Assembly: GCA_946800325.1 (NCBI GenBank)
Contig: OX326956.1
Location: forward strand, 22,170,356 to 22,234,355
Origin: Luzula sylvatica
Taxonomy: Eukaryota; Streptophyta; Magnoliopsida; Poales; Juncaceae
DNA length: 64,000 nt
Direction of reading: 5' to 3'
The position numbers and the translations under genes are program-made. The notes beneath the pieces are model-generated. The model saw only the letters and a list, made by a program, of their open reading frames with translations. It searched no databases and was not told where the DNA came from. This document shows positions 1-11,880 of this stretch, one piece after another. How positions within the stretch are numbered: the first letter of the stretch is position 1; each line of letters begins with the position of its first letter.

Positions 1-984
1 AAAATCATAATTGAATTTTTTTGAAGGTGTTAGACTTCTGTTTATGCATTTTTAAGAAATTTTTGAAAAAATTGAAATTTGTGTGTGTTAGGCTTCACTT
101 ACGGAGTATTTTGGGTACGACATGAATATTGGGTATTTTCCTTGTGTTACACTTACATTTTAACAATTTTAAAAAAATTACCTTAATAGAATTTTTTGAA
201 GGTGTTAGACTTCAGTTTTTGAATTTTTCAGAAATGTTCGAAAAAATTGAAATTTGTGTGTGTTAGTCTTCAATTATGGAGTATTTTGAGTAAGACATGA
301 AAATTGAGTATTTTGCTTGTGTTACACTTCAATTTTGACATTTTTTTAAAAAATATCATAATTAAATTTTTGAATGTGTTGGACTTCTGTTTTGGCATTT
401 TTAAGAAATTTTAGAAAAAATTGAAATTTGTGTGTGTTAGTCTTCAATTACTGAGTATTTTGAGTACGACAAGACAATTGAGTATTTTGCTTGTGTTATA
501 TTTCAATTTTAACATTTTGAAAAAAAATATAATAATTGAAATTTTTGAATGTGTTGGACTTCAGTTTTTGCATTTTTATGAAATTTTGGAAACAATTTAA
601 ATTTGTCTGTGTTAGTCTTCAATTACGGAGTATTTTGATTATGACATGAAAATTGAGTATTTTTCTTTTGTTACACTTCAATTTTAACATTTTTTTGGAA
701 AATATCATAATTGAATTATTTGATGGTGTTAGACTTCTGATTTTTCATTTTTAAGAAATTTCTGAAAAAATGGAAATTTCTATGTGTTAGTCTTCAATTA
801 CGGAGTATTTTGAGTACGACAAGACATTGGAGTATTTTGCATGTGTTAGACTTAAATTTTAAATTTTTTTTAAAAATACCTTAATTGAATTATTTTAAGG
901 TGTTAGACTTCAGTTTTTGCATTTTTAAGAAAGTTTTGAAAAAGATGAAATTTGTGTGTGTTAGTATTCAATTACTGATTATTT

Positions 985-3900
985 TGAGTACGACATGAAA
1001 ATTGAGTATTTTTGTTGTGTTACAATTAAATTTTAACAATTTTTACAAAAATATCTTAATTGAGTTTTTTGAAGGTGTTAAGACTTCTGTTTTTGTATTT
1101 TTAAGAAATTTTTGAAAAAATTGAAATTTGTGTGTGTTTGTCTTCAATTACAGAATATTTTGAGTACGACATGAAAATTGAGTATTTTTATTGTGTTACA
1201 CTTCAATTTTAATATTTTTTGAAAAAATATCATCATTCAATTTTTTGAAGGTGTTAGACTTCTGTTTTTGAATTTTGAAGAAATTGAAATTTGTGAGTGT
1301 TAGTCTTCAATTACATAGTATTTTGAGTACGACATGAAAATTGAGTATTTTTGTTGTTTTACAATTCAATTTTAACAATTTTTACAAAAATATCTTAATT
1401 GATCTTTTTTAAGGTGTTAGACTTCTGTTTTTGTATTTTTAAGAATTTTTTGGAAAAATTGAAATTTGTGTGTGTTAGTCTTCATTTACAGAATATTTTG
1501 AGTATGACATGAACATTGAGTATTTAGCATGTGTTCACTTACATTTTAAAATTTCTAAAATAAATACCTTAATTTCATTTTTTGAAGGTGTTAGACTTTA
1601 GTTTTTGCATTTTTCAGAAATGTTTGAAAAAATGGAAATTTGTGTGTGTTAGTCTTCAATTTTGGAGTATTTTGAGTGCGACATGAAAATTGAGTATTTT
1701 GCTTATGCTACACTCCAATTTTAATATTATTTAAAAAAATCATAATTGAATTTTTTGGAAGGTGTTAGACTTCTGTTTTTGCATTTTGAAGAAATTTTTA
1801 AAAAAATTGAAATTAGTGCGTGTTAGTCTTCAATTACGTAGTATTTTGAGTACGACATGAAAATTGAGTATTTTGCTTGTGTTACACTTACATTTTAACA
1901 ATTTCTAAAAAAATACCTTAATTGAATTTTTGAAGGTGTTAGACTTCAGTTTTTGCAATTTTCAGAAATGTTTGAAAAAATTTAAATTTGTGTGTGTTAG
2001 TCTTCAATTACGGAGTATTTTGAGTACGACAAGACAATTGAGTATTTTGCATGTGTTACACTAAAATTTTAACACTTTTTTGAAAAATACCTTAATTGAA
2101 TTATTTGATGGCGTTAGACTTCAATTTTTGCATTTTTAAGAAAGGTTTGAAAAATTTGAAATTTGTGGGTGTTAGTCTTCAATTCCTGAGTATATTGAGT
2201 ACGACAAGACAATTGAGTATTTTGCTGGTGTCATACTTCAATTTTGACATTTTTTTGAAAAATATCATAATTGAATTTTTTGAAGGTGTTAAACTTCTGT
2301 TTTGGCTTTTTATGAAATTTCTGATAATTTTTAAATTTGTGTGTGTTGGTCTTCAATTACGGAGTATTTTGAGTACGACATGAAAATTGAGTATTTTGCA
2401 TGTGTTACACTTAAATTTTAACATTGTTAAAAAAAATATTTTAATTGAATTATTTGAAGGTGTTAGACTTCAGTTTTTGCATATTATAGAAAGTTTTGAA
2501 AAAGTTGAAATTTGTGTGTGTTAGTCTTCAATTACGGAGTATTTTTAGTACGACATGAAAATTGTGTATTTTTGTTGTGTTACAATTAAATTTTAACAAT
2601 TTTTACAAAAATATCATAATTGAGTTTTTTCAAGGTGTTAGACTTCTGTTTTTGCATTTTTTAGAAATTTTTAAAACAATTGATATTTTTGTGTGTTAGT
2701 CTTCAATTACTGGGTATTTTGAGTACGACAAGACAATTGAGTATTTTTCTTGTGTTATAATTCAATTTTAACATTTTTTTAAAAAATTAAATTTTTTGAA
2801 TGTGTTGGACTTCTGTTTTTGCATTTTAATGAAGTTTTTGAAAATAATTTAAATTTGTGTGTGTTAGTCTTCAATTACGGAGTATTTTGAGTACGACATG
2901 AAAATTGAGTATTTTTGTTGTGTTACAATTAAATTTTAACAATTTTTACAAAAATATCTTAATTGAGTTTTTTGAAGGTGTTAAGGCTTCTGTTTTTGCA
3001 TTTTTAAGAAATTTTTGAAAAAATTAAAATTTGTGTGTGTTTGTCTTTAATTACAGAATATTTTGAGTACGACATGAAAATTGAGTATTTTTCTTGTGTT
3101 ACACTTCAATTTTAATATTTTTTGAAAAAATATCATCATTCAATTTTTTGAAGGTGTTAGACTTATGTTTTTGAATTTTGAAGAAATTGAAATTTATGAG
3201 TGGTAGTCTTCAATTACATAGTATTTTGAGTACGACTTGAAAATTGAGTATTTTTGTTGTGTTACAATTCAATTTTAACAATTTTTAATAAAATATCTTA
3301 ATTGATCTTTTTGAAGGTGTTAGACTTCTGTTTTTGCATTTTTAAGAATTTTTTGGAAAAATTGAAATTTGTGTGTGTTAGTCTTCATTTACCGAATATT
3401 TTGAGTACGACATGAAAATTGAGTATTTAGCATGTGTTCACTTACATTTTAAAATTTCTAAAATAAATACCTTAATTTCATTTTTTGAAGGTGTTAGACT
3501 TCAGTTTTTGCATTTTTCAGAAATGTTTGAAAAAATGAACATTTGTGTGTGTTAGTCTTCAATTTTGGAGTATTTTGAGTGCGACATGAGAATTGAGTAT
3601 TTTGCTTGTGTTCCACTTCAATTTTAACATTATTTAAAAAAATCATAATTGAATTTTTTTGAAGGTGTTAGACTTCTGTTTTTGCATTTTGAAGAAATTT
3701 TAAAAAAAATTGAAATTAGTGCTTGTTAGTCTTCAATTACGGAGTATTTTGAGTAGGACATGAAAATTGAGTATTTTGCTTGTGTTACACTTACATTTTA
3801 ACAATTTCTAGAAAAATACCTTCATTGAATTTTTTGAAGGTGTTAGACTTCAGTTTTTGCAATTTTCAGAAATGTTTCAAAAAATTTAAATTTGTGTGTG

Positions 3901-4810
3901 TTAGTCTTCAATTACGGAGTATTTTGAATACGACAAGGCAATTGAGTATTTTGCATGTGTTACACTAAAATTTTAACACTTTTTTGAAAAATACCTTAAT
4001 TGAATTATTTGATGGTGTTAGACTTCAGTTTTTGCATTTTTAAGAAAGTTTTGAAAAATTGGAAATTTGTGGGTGTTAGTCTTCAATTCCCGAGTATACT
4101 GAGTACGACTAGACAATTGAGTATTTTGCTGGTGTTATACTTCAATTTTAACATTTTTTTGAAAAATATCATAATTGAATTTTTTGAAGGTGTTAAACTT
4201 CTGTTTTTTGCTTTTTATGAAATTTCTGATAATTTTTAAATTTGTGTGTGTTGGTCTTCAATTACAGAGTATTTTGAGTACGACATGAAAATTGAGTATT
4301 TTGCATGTGTTACACTTAAATTTTAACATTTTTTTAAAAAATATTTTAATTGAATTATTTGAAGGTGACTTCAGTTTTTGCATATTATAGAAAGTTTTGA
4401 AAAAGTTGAAATTTGTGTGTGTTAGTCTTCAATTACGGAGTATTTTTAGTACGACATGAAAATTGTGTATTTTTGTTGTGTTACAATTAAATTTTAACAA
4501 TTTTTACAAAAATATCATAATTGAGTTTTTTCAAGGTGTTAGACTTCTGTTTTTGCACTTTTTAGAAATTTTTTAAAAAATTGATATTTGTGTGTGTTAG
4601 TCTTCAATTACTGGGTATTTTGAGTACGACAAGACAATTTAGTATTTTTCTTGTGTTATAATTCAATTTTAACATTTTTTAAAAAATTGAATTTTTTGAA
4701 TGTGTTGGACTTCTGTTTTTGCATTTTTATGAAATTTTTGAAAATAATTTAAATTTGTGTGTGTTAGTCTTCAATTACGGAGTATTTTGAGTACGACATG
4801 AAAATTGAGT
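985..4810 (+). repeat. Tandem pair of a 1.90-kb, 11-monomer HOR
   Basis: Two adjacent copies of about 1.90 kb, roughly 985-2,888 and 2,889-4,810. A short monomer lacking about 11 bp (aattttgaagaaattgaaat) lies at 1,271 and 3,174, a spacing of 1,903. A monomer with tgatgg(c/t)gttagacttca recurs 1,904 bp apart, near 2,105 and 4,009. The ttacaattaa of another monomer is at 2,580 and 4,481. Copy 2 diverges from the pattern at about 4,810, where gagtattttt is replaced by gagtcttttg. The edges are estimated by eye to within about 30 bp. The copies differ at scattered bases and by a 5-bp loss near 4,365. Confidence 0.85.
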
Positions 4811-5670
4811 CTTTTGCTTGTGTAACACTTCATTTTTAACTCTTTTTGAAAAATACCATAATTGAATTTTTTGAAGCTGATAAACTTCTGTTTTTGCTTT
4901 TTATGAAATATCTGATAAATTGAAATTTATGTGTGTTAGTCTTCAATTACGGAGTATATTTAGTACGACATGAAAATTGAGTATTTTGCATGTGTTACAC
5001 TTAAATTTTAACATTTAAAAAAATATATCTTAACTGAATTATTTGAAGGTGTTAGACTTCTGTTTTTGCCTTTTTAAGAAAGTTTTAAAAAAGATGAATT
5101 TTGTGTGTGTTAGTCTTCAATTATGGAGTATTTTGAGCACGATATGAAAATTGAGTATTTTTCTTGTGTTACACTTCAATTTGAATATTTAAAAAAAAAT
5201 CATAATTGAATTTTTTTTTAGGGTGTTACACTTTTGTTTTTGCATTTTGAAGAAATTTTTAAAAAAATTGAAATTAGTGTGTGTTACTCTTCAATTATGG
5301 AGTATTTTGAGTACGACATGAAAATTGAGTATTTTTGTTGTATTACAATTTAATTTTAACAATTTTTACAAAAATATCTTAAGTGAGTTAAAGGTGTTAG
5401 ACTTATCTTTTTGCATTTTTAAGAAATTTTTGGAAAAATTGAAATTTGTGTATGTTAGTCTTCAATTACAGAATATTTTGAGTACGACATGAAAATTGAG
5501 TATTTTTCTTGTGTTACACTTCAATTTTAATATTTTTTTAAAAAAATCATAATTGAATTTTTTTGAAGGTGTTACACTTCTTTTTTTGCATTTTGATGAA
5601 AATTTTGAAAAAATTGAAATTTGTGTGTATTACTCTTCAATTACGGAGTATTTTGAGTACGACATGAAAA
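4811..5670 (+). repeat. Monomers between local HORs, no clear unit
   Basis: About five plus-strand monomers with no obvious long-range partner. One C/A boundary near 5,385-5,395 is shortened (aagtgagttaaaggtgttag), losing most of the usual T-run before ggtgttag. No other kind of sequence is present. Confidence 0.7.
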
Positions 5671-6619
5671 TTGAGTATTTTGCTTGTGTTACACTTACAG
5701 TTTAACAATTTTAAAAAAAATACGTCAATTGAATTTTTTGAAGGTGCAAACGCTTTCAGTTTTTGCATTTTTCAGAAATCTTTGAAAAAATTGAAATTTG
5801 TGTGTGTTAGTCTTCAATTATGGAGTATTTTGAGTACGACATGGAAATTGAGTATTTTCCTTGTGTTACACTAGAATTTTAACTTTTTAAAAAAAAATAT
5901 ATCATAATCGAATTTTTTGAATGTGTTGGACTTCTGTTTTTGCATTTTTAAGAAATTTTTGAAAAAATTGAAATTTGTGTGTGCTAGTCATCAATTACTG
6001 AGTATTTTGAGTACGACAAGACAATTGTGTATTTTCTTGGTGTTACCCTTCAAATTGAATATTTAAAAAAAAAAATCAGAATTGAATTTTTTTGAAGGTG
6101 TTAGACTTCTGTTTTTGCATTTTTAAGAAATTGTTGAAAAAATTAAAATTTGTGTGTGTTAGTCTTCAATTACGGAGTATTTTGAGTACGACAAGACAAT
6201 TGAGTATTTTTCTTGTGTTATACTTCAATTTTAACATTTTTTTTAAAAATATAATAATTTAATTTTTTGAATGTGTACGCATTCAGTATTATTTTTCAGA
6301 AATCTTTGAAAAAATTGAAATTTGTGTGTGTTAGTCTCCATTTATGGAGTATTTTGAGTACGACATGAAAATTGAGTATTTTGTTTGTGTTACACTTCAT
6401 TTTTAACATTTTTAAAAAAAAATATCATAATCGAATTTTTTTAATGTGTTGGACTTCTGTTTTGGCATTTTTAATAATTTTTTGAAAAAAATGAAATTTG
6501 TGTGTGTTCGTCTTCAATTACATAATATTTTGAGTACAACATGAAAATTGAGTACTTTTCTTGTGTTACACATCAATTTTAATATTTTTTATAAAAATAT
6601 GATAATTGAATTTTTTGAA

Positions 6620-7540
6620 CGTGTTAGACTTCTGTTTTTGAATTTTGAAGAAAGTTTTGAAAAAATTGAAATTTGTGTGTGTTAGTTTTCAATTACGGAG
6701 TATTTTGAGTATGACATGAAAATTGAGTATTTTGATTGTGTTACACTTCAATTTTAACATTTTTAAAAAAAATATCATAATCGAATTTTTTGAATGTGTT
6801 GGACTTCTGGTTTTGCATTTTTAAGAAATTTTTTAAAAAATTGAAATTTGCGTGTGTTGGTCTTCAATTACTGAGTATTTTGAGTACGACAAGACAATTG
6901 AGTATTTTGCTGGTGTTACCCTTCAGATTTAATATTTTTTTGACAAAAATCATAATTGAATTTTTTTGAAGGTGTTAGACTTCTGTTTTTGCATTTTTTA
7001 AATTTTTTTGAAAAAATTGAAATTTGTGTGTGTTAGTCTTCAATTACGGAGTATTTTGAGTACGACATGAAAATTGAGTATTTTGCATGTGTTACACTTA
7101 AATTTTAACATTTTTTTAAAAAATATTTTAATTGAATTATTTGAAGGTGTTAGACTTCTGTTTTTGAATTTTGAAGAAAGTTTTGAAAAAATTGAAATTT
7201 GTGTGTGTTAATTTTCAATTACGGAGTATTTTAAGTACGACATGAAAATTGAGTATTTTGATTGTGTTACAATTCAATTTTAACATTTTTAAAAAAATAT
7301 CATAATCGAATTTTTTGAATGTGTTGGACTTCTGTTTTTGCATTTTTAAGAAATTTTTTAAAAAATTGAAATTTGCGTGTGTTAGTCTTCAATTACTGAG
7401 TATTTTCAGTACGACAAGACAATTGAGTATTTTGCTGGTGTTACCCTTCAAATTTAATATTTTTTTGAAAAAAATCATAATTGAATTTTTTTGAAGGTGT
7501 TAGACTTTTGTTTTTTCATTTTTTAAATTTTTTTGAAAAA
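6620..7540 (+). repeat. Three-monomer (526-bp) local duplication
   Basis: The monomer carrying gttagttttcaattacgg at 6,681 reappears as gttaattttcaattacgg at 7,207, 526 bp away (three monomers). The following monomers, with gattgtgttac, tgcgtgtgtt and gctggtgttaccc, repeat in the same order. The second copy accounts for the extra length between the two halves of the 2.1-kb HOR. Boundaries are approximate. Confidence 0.75.
6972..7146 (+). repeat. Representative monomer, three 58-59-bp sub-repeats A-B-C
   Basis: This typical monomer splits into three parts that all begin gtgtta: A at 6972-7029 (58 bp, gtgttagacttctg), B at 7030-7088 (59 bp, gtgttagtcttcaatt) and C at 7089-7146 (58 bp, gtgttacacttaaatt). 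The motif aattga lies at offsets 43, 42 and 41 of A, B and C, so the parts align nearly in register. B holds the most conserved core (gagtattttgagtacgacatg) and both common CpG sites. C holds a T-run followed by an A-run and then tat..taattgaa. A holds several short T- and A-tracts. The monomer therefore looks like an old trimer of a 58-bp unit that later became the unit of amplification. Confidence 0.85.
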
Positions 7541-9190
7541 ATTGAAATTTGTGTGTGTTAGTCTTGAATTACGGAGTATTTCGAGTACGACATCAAAATT
7601 AAGTATTTTGCTTGTGTTACACTTACAGTTTAACAATATTTAAAAAAATACCTTCATTGAATTTTTTCAGGGTGTAAACGCTTTCAGTTTTTGTATTTTT
7701 CTGAAATGTTTGAAAATATTGAAATTTGTGTGTGTTAGTCTTCAATTATGGAGTATTTCGAGTACGACATGAAAATTGAGTATTTTGCTTGTGTTACACT
7801 TACAGTTTAACAATTTAAAAAAAAATACGTCAATTGAATTTTTTGAAGGTGCAAACGCATTCAGTTTTTGCATTTTTCAGAAATCTTTGAAAAAATTGAA
7901 ATTTATGTGTGTTAGTCTTCAATTATGGAGTATTTTGAGTACGACATGAAAATTTAGAATTTTCCTTGTGTTACACTTCAATTTTAACATTTTTTAAAAA
8001 AATATCATAATCGAATTTTTTGAATGTGTTGGACTTCTGTTTTTGCATTTTTAAGAAATTTTTGAAAAAATTGAAATTTGTGTGTGCAAGTCATCAATTA
8101 CTGAGTATTTTGAGTACGACAAGATAATTGTGTATTTTGATGGTGTTACCCTTCAAATTTAATATTTAAAAAAAAAAAATCAGAATTGAATTTTTTTGAA
8201 GGTGTTAGACTTCTGTTTTTGCATTTTTAAGAAATTTTTGAAAAACATTAAAATTTGTGTGTGTTTGTCTTCAATTACGGAGTATTTTGAGTACAACAAG
8301 ACAATTGAGTATTTTTCTCGTGTTATACTTCAATTTTAACATTTTTTTTAAAAATATCATAATTGAATTTTTTGAATGTGTACGCATTCAGTTTTTGCAT
8401 TTTTCAGAAATCTTTGAAAAAATTGAAATTTGTGTGTGTTAGTCTCCAATTATGGAGTATTTTGAGTACGACATGAAAATTGAGTATTTTGCTTGTGTTA
8501 CACTTTATTTTTAACATTTTTTTAAAAAAATATCATAATCGAATTTTTTTAATGTGTTGGACTTCTGTTTTGGCATTTTTAATAATTTTTTGAAAAAATT
8601 GAAATTTGTGTGTGTTCGTCTTCAATTACATAATATTTTGAGTACCACATGAAAATTGAGTACCTTTCTTGTGTTACACATCAATTTTAATATTTTTTGT
8701 AAAAATATGATAATTGAATTTTTTGAAGGTGTTAGACTTCTGTTTTTGAATTTTGAAGAAAGTTTTGAAAAAATTGAAATTTGTGTGTGTTAGTTTTCAA
8801 TTACGGAGTATTTTGAGTACGACATGAAAATTGAGTATTTTGATTGTGTCACACTTCAATTTTAACATTTTTTTAAAAAATATCATAATCGAATTTTTTG
8901 AATGTGTTGGACTTCTGTTTTTGCATTTTTAAAATTGTTTTTAAAAAATTGAAATTTGCGTGTGTTAGTCTTCAATTACTGAGTATTTTGAGTACGGCAA
9001 GTCAATTGAGTATTTTGCTGGTGTTACCCTTCAAATTTAATATTTTTTTGAAAAAAATCATAATTGAATATTTTTGAAGGTGTTAGACTTATGTTTTTGC
9101 ATTTTTTAAATTTTTTTAAAAAAATTGAAATTTGTGTGTGTTAGTCTTCAATTACGGAGTATTTCGAGTACGACATGAAAATTGAGTATT

Positions 9191-11217
9191 TTTCTTGTGT
9201 TACACTTACAGTTTAACAATTTTTAAATAAATACCTTCATTGAATTATTTGTGGGTGTAAACGCTTTCTGTTTTTGCATTTTTCAGAAATGTTTGAAAAA
9301 ATTGAAATTTGTGTGTGTTAGTCTTCAATTATGGAGTATTTTGAGTACGACATGAAAATTGAGTATTTTTCTTGTGTTACACTTCAATTTTTACATTTTT
9401 AAAAAAAATATCATAATCAAATTTTATTAATGTGTTAGACTTATGTTTTTGCATTTTTAAGAATTTTTTGAAAATATTGAAATTTGTGTGTGTTAGTCTT
9501 CAATTTAAGAATATTTTGAGTACCACATGAAAATTGAGTACTTTTCTTGTGTTACACATCAATTTTAATATTTTTTGTAAAAATATTATAATTAATTTTT
9601 TTGAACGTGTTAGACTTCTGTTTTTGAATTTTGAAGATATTTTTGACAAAAATTGAAATTTGTGTGTGTGTTAGTCTTCAATTACGGAGTATTTTGAGTA
9701 TGACATGAAAATTGAGTATTTTTGTTGTGTTACAATTAAATTTTTACAATTTTTACAAAAATATCTTAATTGAGTTTTTTTGAAGGTGTTAGACTTATGT
9801 TTTTGCATTTTTAAGAAATTTTTGGAAAAATTGAAATTTGTGTATGTTAGTCTTCAATTACAAAATATTTTGAGTACGACATGAAAATTGAGTAATTTTC
9901 TTGTGTTACACTACAATTTTAATATTTTAAAAAAAAATCATAATTGAATTTTTTTGAAGGTGTTACACTTCTGTTTTTGCATTTTGAAGAAAGTTTTGAA
10001 ATAATTGAAATTTGTGTGTGTTACTCTTCAATTACGGAGTATTTTGAGTACGACATGAAAATTGAGTATTTTGCTTGAGTTACACTTACAGTTTAACAAT
10101 TTTAAATAAAATACCTTAATTGAATTTTCTGAAGGTGTAAACGCTTTCAGTTTTTGCATTTTTCAGAAATGTTTGAAAAAATTGAAATTTGTGTGCGTTA
10201 GTCTTCAATTATGGAGTATTTTGAGTACGACATGAAAATTGAGTATTTTGCTTGTGTTACACTTCAATTTTAACATTTTTTTTTTAAATATCATAATTGA
10301 ATGTTTTTAATGTGTTGGACTTCTGTTTTTGCATTTTTAAGAATTTTTTAAAAAAATTGAAATTTGTGTGTGTTAGTCTTCAATTACTGAGTATTTTGAG
10401 TACGACAAGACAATTGAGTATTTTGCTTGTGTTATACTTCAATTTTAACATTTTAAAAAAAAGTACCATAATTGAATTATTTGAATGTGTTGGACTTCAG
10501 TTTTTGCTTTTTTATGAAATTTTGGAAAAAAATTTAAATTTGTGTGTGTTTGTCTTCAATTACGGAGTATTTTGAGTACGACATGAAAATTGAGTATTTT
10601 GCTTGTGTTACACTTCAATTTTTGCATTTTTTTGAAAAATATCAAAATTTTATTTTTTTCAAGGTGTTAAGACTTCATCTTTTGCTTTTTATGAAATTTC
10701 TGAAAAAATTGAAATTTGTGTGTGTTAGTCTTCAGTTATGGAGTATTTCGAGTACGGCATGAAAATTGAGTATTTTGCATGTTTTACACTTAAATTAATT
10801 TTTTTTTTAAACAATATCTTAATTGAATTATTTGAAGGTGTCAGACTTCAGTTTTTGCATTTTGTAAAAAAATATCATAATCGAATTTTTTGAATGTGTT
10901 GGACTTCTGTTTTCACATTTTTAAGAAATTTTTTAAAAAATTGAAATTTGTGTGTGTTAGTCTTCAATTACGGAGTATTTTGAGTACGACATGAAAATTT
11001 AGTATTTTTGTTGTGTTACAATTAAATTTTAACAATTTTAACAAAAATATCTTAATTGAGGTTTTTGAAGGTGTTAGACTTATGTTTTTGCATTTTTAAG
11101 AAATTTTTGGAAAAATTGAAATTTGTGTATGTTAGTCTTCAATTACAGAATATTTTGAGTACGACATGAAAATTGAGTATTTTTCTTGCGTTACACTTCA
11201 ATTTTAAATTTTTTTTT
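9191..11217 (+). repeat. Mixed plus-strand monomers around a broken monomer
   Basis: About eleven and a half monomers. Several carry the cttacagtttaac and gtgtaaacgctttc variants seen at 5.7 and 7.8 kb, so they share the local family. The half-unit offset comes from the truncated monomer at 10,838-10,895. No non-satellite sequence is seen. Confidence 0.75.
10838..10895 (+). repeat. Truncated hybrid monomer, exactly one sub-repeat long
   Basis: The distance from gtgtcagac at 10,838 to the next gtgttgg at 10,896 is 58 bp instead of 175 bp. The first 26 bases are the start of sub-repeat A (cagtttttgcatttt). The rest is the end of sub-repeat C (gtaaaaaaatatcataatcg). The switch falls in catttt, which begins at base 21 of both A and C. 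About 117 bp, two sub-repeats, is missing. It explains why family markers on either side are out of whole-monomer spacing: gtgtacgc at 8,378 and 11,247 are 2,869 bp apart, or 16 monomers plus about 69 bp. Confidence 0.88.
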
Positions 11218-11880
11218 TAAAAATATCATAATTGAATTTTTTGAATGTGTACGCTTTCAGTTTTTGCATTTTTCAGAAATCTTTGAAAAAATTGAAATTT
11301 GTGTGTGTTAGTCTCCAATTATGGAGTATTTTGAGTACGACATGAAAATTGAGTATTTTGCTTGTGTTACACTTCATTTTTAACATTTTTTTTAAAAAAA
11401 TATCATAGTCGAATTTTTTTAATGTGTTGGACTTCTGTTTTGGCATTTTTAATAATTTTTTAAAAAAAATGAAATTTGTGTGTGTTCGTCTTCAATTATA
11501 GAATATTTTGAGTACCACATGAAAATTGAATACTTTTCTTGTGTTACACATCAATTTTAATATTTTTTGTAAAAATATGATAATTGAATAATTTGAAGGT
11601 GTTAGACTTCTGTTTTTGAATTTTGAAGAAAGTTTTGAAAAAATGAAATTTGTGTGTGTTCGTCTTCAATTACGGAGTATTTTGAGTACGACATGAAAAT
11701 TGAGTATTTTGATTGTGTTACACTTCAATTTTAACATTTTTTTTAAAAATATCATAATCGAATATTTTGAAGGTGTTGGACTTCTGTTTTTGCATTTTTA
11801 AGAAATTTTTTAAAAAATTGAAATTTGCGTGTGTTAGTCTTCAATTAATGAGTATTTTGAGTACGACATGAAAATTGAGT
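11218..11880 (+). repeat. Third copy of part of the 2.1-kb HOR
   Basis: The run gtgtacgctttcag (11,247), then a tggcatttttaataatt monomer, then gtgttcgtcttcaatt, then a gattgtgttac monomer repeats the order at 8,378-9,000, offset by about 2.87 kb. It shows that this local family extends past the broken monomer at 10.84 kb. Confidence 0.75.

Larger units (their letters stand above)
5671..9190 (+). repeat. 2.1-kb, 12-monomer HOR pair
   Basis: Diagnostic variants recur 2,103-2,108 bp apart: gtgcaaacgc at 5,744 and 7,849, agtcatc at 5,986 and 8,089, gtgtacgcattcag at 6,273 and 8,378, gttagttttc at 6,681 and 8,789, and cgtgtg at 6,851 and 8,959. The matched stretches are about 5,671-7,080 and 7,776-9,190. 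The 700 bp between them hold an extra local duplication, described separately. The gtgcaaacgc and gtgtacgc variants replace the usual gtgttagac start of sub-repeat A, which makes them useful family markers. Confidence 0.85.

Noticed and set aside
2096..2383. Open frames of 60-95 codons, for example 2,096-2,383, 26,946-27,233 and 60,718-60,936, as possible genes
   Set aside because: They are translations of satellite monomers. They recur wherever the same monomer pair recurs, on whichever strand it lies, are low-complexity (F, L, K, N, I rich), and end after one or two monomers because 175 bp shifts the frame.
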